From Hydractinia symbiolongicarpus (Eukaryota; Cnidaria; Hydrozoa; Anthoathecata; Hydractiniidae), in the NCBI RefSeq assembly GCF_029227915.1, contig NC_079885.1, positions 1,302,001 to 1,366,000 of the forward strand: 64,000 nt of DNA. Direction: 5' to 3'. A model generated the notes under the pieces. The model made no database searches and was not told where the DNA came from. It saw nothing but the letters and a program-made list of their open reading frames with translations. The position numbers and the translations under genes are program-made. Every line of letters begins with the position of its first letter. The first letter of the stretch is position 1. Positions 1 through 10,635 of this stretch are shown here, one piece after another.

Positions 1-1
1 A

Positions 2-35
2 CCCGCGACTTCCCGTAAATCCCGGACTCGGCCCG
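2..35. other. Representative helically phased CCCG cluster
   Basis: CCCG starts at 2, 12, 21 and 32, spacings of 10, 9 and 11 bp, and a fifth CCCG lies at 83, 51 bp further. These are near multiples of one helical turn, so the words face the same side of the helix. Subtypes D and F lose the third CCCG and subtype C changes it to CCGGGG, while the first, second and fourth are usually kept. Confidence 0.65.
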
Positions 36-140
36 TATAGTCAAAAGTATACAAAGAAAGTACCCAGGGAGTAAACTCATTTCCCGAACGATTTTTTAAA
101 TTATATTTTCACCACTAAAACGCATGAGACTTGTAGTTTT

Positions 141-160
141 CAAAAATGTTTTCATTTTTG
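141..160. other. Representative dyad CAAAAATG-TTTT-CATTTTTG
   Basis: A perfect 8-bp inverted repeat with a TTTT loop, found in every monomer with GTTTTCAAAAATG; those with GTTTTTAAAAATG keep 7 bp. Subtype B (AAAAATATTTTCATATTTG) breaks two pairs, so the structure is not strictly maintained. It could extrude or fold in a transcript, but no function is shown. Confidence 0.7.
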
Positions 161-528
161 ATGAGACGCTAAATGAAAGAAGTTTAATCGCCGCAAACGA
201 AAACCTGCGATTTCCCGTAAATCCCGGACTCGGCCCGTATAGTCAAAAGTATAATAAGAAAGTACCCAGGGTGTAAACTCATTTCCCGAACGATTTTTTA
301 AATTATTATTTCAGCACTAAAGCCCATGAGACTTGTAGTTTTTAAAAATGTTTTCATTTTTGATGAGACGCTGAATAAAAGAAGTTTAATCGCCGGCAAA
401 CGAAAACCCGCCATTTCCCGTAAACCCTGGACTCGGCCCGTATAATCAAAAGTATACAAAGAAAGTACCCATGGAGTAAACTCATTTCCCGAACGATTTT
501 TTAAATTATTTTTTCAGCACTAAAACGC

Positions 529-731
529 ATGAGACTTGTAGTTTTTAAAAATGTTTTCATTTTCGATGAGACGGTGAATAAAAGAAGTTTAATCGCCGGC
601 AAACGAAAACCTGCGATTTCCCGTAAATCCTGGACTCGGCCCGTATAGTCAAAAGTATACAAAGAAAGTACCCAGGGAGTAAACTCATTTCCCGAACGAT
701 TTTTTAAATTATATTTTCACCACTAAAACGC
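529..731. repeat. Representative satellite monomer (203 bp, subtype D)
   Basis: One monomer measured from the A of CATGAG to the base before the same A in the next copy. It shows the general anatomy: a dyad AAAATG-TTTT-CATTTT, an A-rich stretch with GAATAAAAGAAG, the GCCGGC palindrome, a CCCG-rich part of about 35 bp, the purine-rich AAAGAAAGTACCC, and an A/T-rich part with two runs of T. Subtype D is marked by TCAGCAC just before it, GACGGTGAAT, and CCTGGACTC. The length of 203 is not a multiple of three, so no reading frame can persist through the array. Confidence 0.93.
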
Positions 732-3700
732 ATGAGACTTGTAGTTTTCAAAAATGTTTTCATTTTTGATGAGACGCTAAATGAAAGAGGTTTAATCGCC
801 GGCAAACGAAAACCCGCGATTTCCCGTAAATCCCGGGCTTGGCCCGTATAGTCAAAAGTATAACAAGAAAGTACCCAGGGAGTAAACTCATTTCCCGAAC
901 GATTTTTTATATTATTTTTTTACCACTAAACGCATGAGACTTGTAGTTTTCAAAAATATTTTCATATTTGATGGGACGCTGAATAAAAGAAGTTTAATCG
1001 CCGGCAAACGAAAATCCGCGATTTCCCGTAAATCCCAGACTCGGCCCGTATCGTCAAAAGTATACAAAGAAAGTACCCAGGGAGTAAACTCATTTCCCGA
1101 ACGATTTTTTAAATTATTTTTTCACCACTAAAACGCATAAGACTTGTAGTTTTTAAAAATGTTTTCATTTTTGATGAGACGCTGAATGAAAGAAGTTTAA
1201 TCGCCGGCAAACGAAAACCCGCGATTTCCCGTAAATCCCGGGCTTGGCCCGTATAGTCAAAAGTATACAAAGAAAGTATCCAGGGAATTAACTCATTTCC
1301 CGAACGATTTTTTAAATTATTTTTTCACCACTAAAACGCATGAGACTTGTAGTTTTTAAAAATGTTTTCATTTTTGCTGAGACGCTGAATAAAAGAAGTT
1401 TAATCGCCGGCAAACGAAAACCCGCGACTTCCCGTAAATCCCGGACTCGGTCCGTATAGTCAAAAGTATACAAAGAAAGTACCCAGGGAGTAAACTCATT
1501 TCCCGAACGATTTTTTAAATTATATTTTCACCACTAAAACGCATGAGACTTGTAGTTTTCAAAAATGTTTTAATTTTTGATGAGACGCTAAATGAAAGAA
1601 GTTTAATCGCCGCAAACGAAAACCTGCGATTTCCCGTAAATCCCGGACTCGGCCCGTATAGTCAAAAGTATAATAAGAAAGTACCCAGGGTGTAAACTCA
1701 TTTCCCGAACGATTTTTTAAATTATTATTTCAGCACTAAAGCCCATGAGACTTGTAGTTTTTAAAAATGTTTTCATTTTTGATGAGACGCTGAATAAAAG
1801 AAGTTTAATCGCCGGCAAACGAAAACCCGCCATTTCCCGTAAACCCTGGACTCGGCCCGTATAATCAAAAGTATACAAAGAAAGTACCCATGGAGTAAAC
1901 TCATTTCCCGAACGATTTTTTAAATTATTTTTTCAGCACTAAAACGCATGAGACTTGTAGTTTTTAAAAATGTTTTCATTTTCGATGAGACGGTGAATAA
2001 AAGAAGTTTAATCGCCGGCAAACGAAAACCTGCGATTTCCCGTAAATCCTGGACTCGGCCGGTATAGTCAAAAGTATACAAAGAAAGTACCCAGGGAGTA
2101 AACTCATTTCCCAAACGATTTTTTAAATTATTATTTCACCACTAAAACGCATAAGACTTGTAGTTTTTAAAAATGTTTTCATTTTTGATGAGACGCTGAA
2201 TAAAAGAAGTTTAATCGCCGGCAAACAAAAACCCGCGATTTCCCGTAAATCCCGGGCTTGGCTCGTATAGTCAAAAGTATAACAAGAAAGTACCCAGGGA
2301 GTAAACTCATTTCCCGAACGATTTTTTATATTATTTTTTTACCACTAAACGCATGAGACTTGTAGTTTTCAAAAATGTTTTCATATTTGATGGGACGCTG
2401 AATAAAAGAAGTTTAATCGCCGGCAAACGAAAATCCGCGATTTCCCGTAAATCCCAGACTCGGCCCGTATAGTCAAAAGTATACAAAGAAAGTACCCAGG
2501 GAGTAAACTCATTTCCCGAACGATTTTTTAAATTATTTTTTCACCACTAAAACGCATAAGACTTGTAGTTTTTAAAAATGTTTTCATTTTTGATGAGACG
2601 CTGAATAAAAGAAGTTTAATCGCCGGCAAACGAAAACCCGCGATTTCCCGTAAATCCCGGGCTTGGCCCGTATAGTCAAAAGTATACAAAGAAAGTATCC
2701 AGGGAATAAACTCATTTCCCGAACGATTTTTTAAATTATTTTTTCACCACTAAAACGCATGAGACTTGTAGTTTTTAAAAATGTTTTCATTTTTGCTGAG
2801 ACGCTGAATAAAAGAAGTTTAATCGCCGGCAAACGAAAACCCGCGACTTCCCGTAAATCCCGGACTCGGCCCGTATAGTCAAAAGTATACAAAGAAAGTA
2901 CCCAGGGAGTAAACTCATTTCCCGAACGATTTTTTAAATTATATTTTCACCACTAAAACGCATGAGACTTGTAGTTTTCAAAAATGTTTTCATTTTTGAT
3001 GAGACGCTAAATGAAAGAAGTTTAATCGCCGCAAACGAAAACCTGCGTTTTCCCGTAAATCCCGGACTCGGCCCGTATAGTCAAAAGTATAATAAGAAAG
3101 TACCCAGGGTGTAAACTCATTTCCCGAACGATTTTTTAAATTATTATTTCACCACTAAAGCCCATGAGACTTGTAGTTTTTAAAAATGTTTTCATTTTTG
3201 ATGAGACGCTGAATAAAAGAAGTTTAATCGCCGGCAAACGAAAACCCGCCATTTCCCGTAAACCCTGGACTCGGCCCGTATAATCAAAAGTATACAAAGA
3301 AAGTACCCATGGAGTAAACTCATTTCCCGAACGATTTTTTAAATTATTTTTTCAGCACTAAAACGCATGAGACTTGTAGTTTTTAAAAATGTTTTCATTT
3401 TCGATGAGACGGTGAATAAAAGAAGTTTAATCGCCGGCAAACGAAAACCTGCGATTTCCCGTAAATCCTTAACTCGGCCCGTATAGTCAAAAGTATACAA
3501 AGAAAGTACCCAGGGAGTAAACTCATTTCCCAAACGATTTTTTAAATTATTATTTCACCACTAAAACGCATAAGACTTGTAGTTTTTAAAAATGTTTTCA
3601 TTTTTGATGAGACGCTGAATAAAAGAAGTTTAATCGCCGGCAAACGAAAACCCGCCATTTCCCGTAAATCCCGGGCTTGTCCCGTATAGTCAAAAGTATA

Positions 3701-3740
3701 ACAAGAAAGTACCCAGGGAGTAAACTCATTTCCCGAACGA

Positions 3741-5225
3741 TTTTTTTAATTATATTTTCACCACTAAAACGCATGAGACTTGTAGTTTTCAAAAATGTTT
3801 TCATTTTTGATGAGACGCTAAATGAAAGAAGTTTAATCGCCGCAAACGAAAACCTGCGATTTCCCGTAAATCCCGGACTCGGCCCGTATAGTCAAAAGTA
3901 TAATAAGAAAGTACCCAGGGTGTAAACTCATTTCCCGAACGATTTTTTAAATTATTATTTCACCACTAAAGCCCATGAGACTTGTAGTTTTTAAAAATGT
4001 TTTCATTTTTGATGAGACGCTGAATAAAAGAAGTTTAATCGCCGGCAAACAAAAACCCGCCATTTCCCGTAAACCCTGGACTCGGCCCGTATAATCAAAA
4101 GTATACAAAGAAAGTACCCATGGAGTAAACTCATTTCCCGAACGATTTTTTAAATTATTTTTTCAGCACTAAAACGCATGAGACTTGTAGTTTTTAAAAA
4201 TGTTTTCATTTTCGATGAGACGGTGAATAAAAGAAGTTTAATCGCCGGCAAACGAAAACCTGCGATTTCCCGTAAATCCTGGACTCGGCCCGTATAGTCA
4301 AAAGTATACAAAGAAAGTACCCAGGGAGTAAACTCATTTCCCAAACGATTTTTTAAATTATTATTTCACCACTAAAACGCATAAGACTTGTAGTTTTTAA
4401 AAATGTTTTCATTTTTGATGAGACGCTGAATAAAAGAAGTTTAATCGCCGGCAAACGAAAACCCGCCATTTCCCGTAAATCCCGGGCTTGGCCCGTATAG
4501 TCAAAAGTATAACAAGAAAGTACCCAGGGAGTAAACTCATTTCCCGAACGATTTTTTATATTATTTTTTTACCACTAAACGCATGAGACTTGTAGTTTTC
4601 AAAAATATTTTCATATTTGATGGGACGCTGAATAAAAGAAGTTTAATCGCCGGCAAACGAAAATCCGCGATTTCCCGTAAATCCCGGACTCGGCCCGTAT
4701 AGTCAAAAGTATACAAAGAAAGTACCCAGGGAGTAAACTCATTTCCCGAACGATTTTTTAAATTATTTTTTCACCACTAAAACGCATAAGACTTGTAGTT
4801 TTTAAAAATGTTTTCATTTTTGATGAGACGCTGAATAAAAGAAGTTTAATCGCCGGCAAACGAAAACCTGCGATTTCCCGTAAATCCCGGACTCGGCCCG
4901 TATAGTCAAAAGTATACAAAGAAAGTATCCAGGGAATAAACTCTTTTCCCGAACGATTTTTTAAATTATTTTTTCACCACTAAAACGCATGAGACTTGTA
5001 GTTTTTAAAAATGTTTTCATTTTTGCTGAGACGCTGAATAAAAGAAGTTTAATCGCCGGGAAACGAAAACCCGCGACTTCCCGTAAATCCCGGACTCGGC
5101 CCGTATAGTCAAAAGTATACAAAGAAAGTACCCAGGGAGTAAACTCATTTCCCAAACGATTTTTTAAATTATATTTTCACCACTAAAACGCATGAGACTT
5201 GTAGTTTTTAAAAATGTTTTCATTT
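3741..5225. repeat. Satellite block following the 7-mer (811-bp offset)
   Basis: From about 3740 the E-F-D order seen near 2.94-3.55 kb is repeated four monomers later (E motif CGCCGCAAACG near 3029 and 3840; D monomers about 811 bp apart). B, A and G monomers follow, ending with two adjacent G monomers. This looks like a four-monomer unequal exchange product. Confidence 0.75.
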
Positions 5226-5366
5226 TTGCTGAGACGCTGAATAAAAGAAGTTTAATCGCCGGGAAACGAAAACCCGCGACTTCCCGTAAATCCCGGACTC
5301 GGCCCGTATAGTCAAAAGTATACAAAGAAAGTACCCAGGGAGTAAACTCATTTCCCAAACGATTTT
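4961..5366. repeat. Adjacent duplicated subtype G monomers (203-bp offset)
   Basis: Two neighbouring monomers both carry TTTGCTGAGACG (about 5024 and 5227), CGCCGGGAAACG, GACTTCCCG and TTTCCCAAACG. They are almost identical; the visible change is in the T-run (AAATTATTTTTT against AAATTATATTTT). Elsewhere G monomers occur singly, so this is a single-monomer duplication. Confidence 0.85.
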
Positions 5367-8300
5367 TTAAATTATATTTTCACCACTAAAACGCATGAGA
5401 CTTGTAGTTTTTAAAAATGTTTTCATTTTTGATGAGACGCTGAATGAAAGAAGTTTAATCGTCGGCAAACGAAAACCTGCGATTTCCCGTAAATCCCGGA
5501 CTCGGCCCGTATAGTCAAAAGTATAAAAAGAAAGTACCCAGGGAGTAAACTCATTTCCCGAACGATTTTTTATATTATTTTTTTACCACTAAACGCATGA
5601 GACTTGTAGTTTTCAAAAATATTTTCATATTTGATGGGACGCTGAATAAAAGAAGTTTAATCGCCGGCAAACGAAAATCCGCGATTTTCCGTAAATCCCG
5701 GACTCGGCCCGTATAGTCAAAAGTATACAAAAAAAGCACCCAGGGAGTAAACTCATTTCCCGAACGATTTTTTAATTTATTTTTTCACCACTAAAACGCA
5801 TAAGACTTGTAGTTTTTAAAAATGTTTTCATTTTTGATGAGACGCTGAATAAAAGAAGTTTAATCGCCGGCAAACGAAAACCCGCGATTTCCCGTAAATC
5901 CCGGGCTTGGCCCGTATAGTCAAAAGTATAAAAAGAAAGTACCCAGGGAGTAAACTCATTTCCCGAACGATTTTTTATATTATTTTTTTACCACTAAACG
6001 CATGAGACTTGTAGTTTTCAAAAGTATTTTCATATTTGATGAGACGCTGAATAAAAGAAGTTTAATCGCCGGCAAACGAAAATCCGCGATTTTCCGTAAA
6101 TCCCGGACTCGGCCGTATAGTCAAAAGTATACAAAGAAAGTACCCAGGGAGTAAACTCATTTCCCGAACGATTTTTAAATTTATTTTTTCACCACTAAAA
6201 CGCATGAGACTTGTAGTTTTCAAAAATGTTTTCATTTTTGATGAGACGCTGAACGAAAGAGGTATAATCGCCGGCAAACGAAAACCTGCGATTTCCCGTA
6301 AATCCCGGACTCGGCCCGTATAGTCAAAAGTATAAAAAGAAAGTACCCAGGGAGTAAACTCATTTCCCGAACGATTTTTTATATTATTTTTTCACCACTA
6401 AAACGCATAAGACTTGTAGTTTTTAAAAATGTTTTCATTTTTGATGAGACGCTGAATAAAAGAAGTTTAATCGCCGGCAAACGAAAACCCGCCATTTCCC
6501 GTAAATCCCGGGCTTGGCCCGTATAGTCAAAAGTATAACAAGAAAGTACCCAGGGAGTAAACTCATTTCCCGAACGATTTTTTATATTATTTTTTTACCA
6601 CTAAACGCATGAGACTTGTAGTTTTCAAAAATATTTTCATATTTGATGGGACGCTGAATAAAAGAAGTTTAATCGCCGGCAAACGAAAATCCGCGATTTC
6701 CCGTAAATCCCGGACTCGGCCCGTATAGTCAAAAGTATACAAAGAAAGTACCCAGGGAGTAAACTCATTTCCCGAACGATTTTTTAAATTATTTTTTCAC
6801 CACTAAAACGCATAAGACTTGTAGTTTTTAAAAATGTTTTCATTTTTGATGAGACGCTGAATAAAAGAAGTTTAATCGCCGGCAAACGAAAACCTGCGAT
6901 TTCCCGTAAATCCCGGACTCGGCCCGTATAGTCAAAAGTATACAAAGAAAGTATCCAGGGAATAAACTCTTTTCCCGAACGATTTTTTAAATTATTTTTT
7001 CACCACTAAACCGCATGAGACTTGTAGTTTTTAAAAATGTTTTCATTTTTGCTGAGACGCTGAATAAAAGAAGTTTAATCGCCGGGAAACGAAAACCCGC
7101 GACTTCCCGTAAATCCCGGACTCGGCCTGTATAGTCAAAAGTATACAAAGAAAGTACCCAGGGAGTAAACTCATTTCCCGAACGGTTTTTTAAATTATAT
7201 TTTCACCACTAAAACGCATGAGACTTGTAGTTTTCAAAAATGTTTTCATTTTTGATGAGACGCTGAATGAAAGAAGTTTAATCGCCGGCAAACGAAAACC
7301 TGCGATTTCCCGTAAATCCCGGACTCGGCCCGTATAGTCAAAAGTATAAAAAGAAAGTACCCAGGGAGTAAACTCATTTCCCGAACGATTTTTTATATTA
7401 TCTTTTTACCACTAAACGCATGAGACTTGTAGTTTTCAAAAATATTTTCATATTTGATGGGACGCTGAATAAAAGAAGTTTAATCGCCGGCAAACGAAAA
7501 TCCGCGATTTTCCGTAAATCCCGGACTCGGCCCGTATAGTCAAAAGTATACAAAGAAAGTACCCAGGGAGTAAACTCATTTCCCGAACGATTTTTTAAAT
7601 TATTTTTTCACCACTAAAACGCATAAGACTTGTAGTTTTTAAAAATGTTTTCATTTTTGATGAGACGCTGAATAAAAGAAGTTTAATCGCCGGCAAACGA
7701 AAACCCGCGATTTCCCGTAAATCCCGGGCTTGGCCCGTATAGTCAAAAGTATAAAAAGAAAGTACCCAGGGAGTAAACTCATTTCCCGAACGATTTTTTA
7801 TATTATTTTTTTACCACTAAACGCATGAGACTTGTAGTTTTCAAAAGTATTTTCATATTTGATGGGACGCTGAATAAAAGAAGTTTAATCGCCGGCAAAC
7901 GAAAATCCGCGATTTTCCGTAAATCCCGGACTCGGCCGTATAGTCAAAAGTATACAAAGAAAGTACCCAGGGAGTAAACTCATTTCCCGAACGATTTTTA
8001 AATTTATTTTTTCACCACTAAAACGCATGAGACTTGTAGTTTTCAAAAATGTTTTCATTTTTGATGAGACGCTGAATGAAAGAGGTATAATCGCCGGCAA
8101 ACGAAATCCCGCGTTTTCCCGTAAATCCAGGGCTTGGCCCGTATAGTCGAATGTATACAAAGAAAGTACCCTGTGAGTAAACTCATTTCCAGAACGATTT
8201 TTTAAATTATTTTTTCACCACTAAAACGCATAAGACTTGTAGTTTTTAAAAATGTTTTCATTTTTGATGAGACTCTGAATAAAAGAAGTTTAATCGCCGG

Positions 8301-10635
8301 CAAACGAAAACCCGCCATTTCCCGTAAATCCCGGCTTGGCCCGTATAGTCAAAAGTATACAAAGAAAGTACCCAGGGAGTAAACTCATTTCCCGAACGAT
8401 TTTTTAAATTATTTTTTCACCACTAAAACGCATAAGACTTGTAGTTTTTAAAAATGTTTTCATTTTTGATGAGACGCTGAATAAAAGAAGTTTAATCGCC
8501 GGCAAACGAAAACCCGCGATTTCCCGTAAATCCGGGGCTTGGCCCGTATAGTCAAAAGTATAAAAAAAAAGTACCCAGGGAGTAAACTCATTTCCCGAAC
8601 GATTTTTTATATTATTTTTTTACCACTAAACGCATGAGACTTGTAGTTTTCAAAAATATTTTCATATTTGATGGGACGCTGAATAAAAGAAGTTTAATCG
8701 CCGGCAAACGAAAATCCGCGATTTTCCGTAAATCCCGGACTCGGCCCGTATAGTCAAAAGTATACAAAGAAAGTACCCAGGGAGTAAACTCATTTCCCGA
8801 ACGATTTTTTAAATTATTTTTTCACCACTAAAACGCATAAGACTTGTAGTTTTTAAAAATGTTTTCATTTTTGATGAGACGCTGAATAAAAGAAGTTTAA
8901 TCGCCGGCAAACGAAAACCTGCGATTTTCCGTAAATCCCAGACTCGGCCCGTATAGTCAAAAGTATACAAAGAAAGTATCCAGGGAATAAACTCTTTTCC
9001 CGAACGATTTTTTAAATTATTTTTTCACCACTAAAACGCATGAGACTTGTAGTTTTTAAAAATGTTTTCATTTTTGCTGAGACGCTGAATAAAAGAAGTT
9101 TAATCGCCGGGAAACGAAAACCCGCGACTTCCCGTAAATCCCGGACTCGGCCCGTATAGTCAAAAGTATACAAAGAAAGTACCCAGGAAGTAAACTCATT
9201 TCCCGAACGATTTTTTAAATTATATTTTCACCACTAAAACGCATGAGACTTGTAGTTTTCAAAAATGTTTTCATTTTTGATGAGACGCTGAATGAAAGAA
9301 GTTTAATCGCCGGCAAACGAAAACCTGCGATTTCCCGTAAATCCCGGACTCGGCCCGTATAGTCAAAAGTATAAAAAGAAAGTACCCAGGGAGTAAACTC
9401 ATTTCCCGAACGATTTTTTATATTATTTTTTTACCACTAAACGCATGAGACTTGTAGTTTTCAAAAATATTTTCATATTCGATGGGACGCTGAATAAAAG
9501 AAGTTTAATCGCCGGCAAACGAAAATCCGCGATTTTCCGTAAATCCGGGACTCGGCCCGTATAGTCAAAAGTATACAAAGAAAGTACCCAGGGAGTAAAC
9601 TCATTTCCCGAACGATTTTTTAAATTATTTTTTCACCACTAAAACGCATAAGACTTGTAGTTTTTAAAAATGTTTTCATTTTTGATGAGACGCTGAATAA
9701 AAGAAGTTTAATCGCCGGCAAACGAAAACCCGCGATTTCCCGTAAATCCCGGGCTTGGCCCGTATAGTCAAAAGTATAAAAAGAAAGTACCCAGGGAGTA
9801 AACTCATTTCCCGAACGATTTTTTATATTATTTTTTTACCACTAAACGCATGAGACTTGTAGTTTTCAAAAGTATTTTCATATTTGATGGGACGCTGAAT
9901 AAAAGAAGTTTAATCGCCGGCAAACGAAAATCCGCGATTTTCCGTAAATCCCGGACTCGGCCGTATAGTCAAAAGTATACAAAGAAAGTACCCAGGGAGT
10001 AAACTCATTTCCCGAACGATTTTTAAATTTATTTTTTCACCACTAAAACGCATGAGACTTGTAGTTTTCAAAAATGTTTTCATTTTTGATGAGACGCTGA
10101 ATGAAAGAGGTATAATCGCCGGCAAACGAAATCCCGCGTTTTCCCGTAAATCCGGGCTTGGCCCGTATAGTCGAATGTATACAAAGAAAGTACCCTGTGA
10201 GTAAACTCATTTCCAGAACGATTTTTTAAATTATTTTTTCACCACTAAAACGCATAAGACTTGTAGTTTTTAAAAATGTTTTCATTTTTGACGAGACTCT
10301 GAATAAAAGAAGTTTAATCGCCGGCAAACGAAAACCCGCGATTTCCCGTAAATCCCGGCTTGGCCCGTATAGTCAAAAGTATACAAAGAAAGTACCCAGG
10401 GAGTAAACTCATTTCCCGAACGATTTTTTAAATTATTTTTTCACCACTAAAACGCATAAGACTTGTAGTTTTTAAAAATGTTTTCATTTTTGATGAGACG
10501 CTGAATAAAAGAAGTTTAATCGCCGGCAAACGAAAACCCGCGATTTCCCGTAAATCCGGGGCTTGGCCCGTATAGTCAAAAGTATAAAAAAAAAGTACCC
10601 AGGGAGTAAACTCATTTCCCGAACGATTTTTTATA
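5226..10635. repeat. 9- and 10-monomer higher-order blocks (1.82-2.03 kb offsets)
   Basis: A marker with one C lost in GGCCCGTAT (GGCCGTATAG) occurs at 6111, 7934 and 9959, offsets of 1823 and 2025 bp. G monomers at about 5227, 7052 and 9076 show offsets of 1825 and 2024 bp. The 2025-bp version contains one extra monomer and a subtype C monomer (GTCGAATG, CCCTGTGAG) that the first block lacks. Blocks are dominated by A, B, G and C. Confidence 0.85.
8138..8151 (-). other. CENP-B-box-like motif, one base short, in subtype C monomers
   Basis: Subtype C monomers carry CCCGTATAGTCGAA; on the minus strand this reads TTCGACTATACGGG. The mammalian CENP-B box core is TTCG-N4-A-N2-CGGG; here the spacer is N3, so all nine core bases are present but the spacing is one base short. 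Another example is 12595-12608. Most other subtypes have GTCAAAAG and lose the TTCG half. The resemblance may be chance. Confidence 0.35.

Larger units (their letters stand above)
1..3740. repeat. 7-mer higher-order repeat, 1419 bp unit
   Basis: Unit starts are visible at 1, 1420 and 2839, each at ACCCGCGACTT, an exact 1419-bp offset. Monomer order in a unit is E, F, D, A-like, B, A, G. The E monomer with a 1-bp loss (CGCCGCAAACG) recurs near 190, 1610 and 3029. The fourth monomer differs between unit 1 (GCTAAATGAAAGAGG) and unit 2 (CATAAGAC, GCTGAATAAAAG). The third unit breaks near 3740, where an A-like monomer is followed by subtype E instead of B, and phase jumps to an 811-bp offset. Confidence 0.9.

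Noticed and set aside
1920-2114. Recurrent minus-strand open frames of 62-64 codons in single monomers, typified by this one, as a small-protein gene family
   Set aside because: They are the same stretch of the satellite monomer read once per repeat. They begin and end at monomer variants, shift frame with 1-bp indels, and show no domain, signal or separate promoter.
3677-3925. Plus-strand open frames of 65-86 codons in the satellite
   Set aside because: They cover the same monomer sequence in the other direction and exist only where an indel removes a stop.
8138-8151. True CENP-B box
   Set aside because: The spacer is one base short of the known box, so it is only a resemblance and is reported as such.
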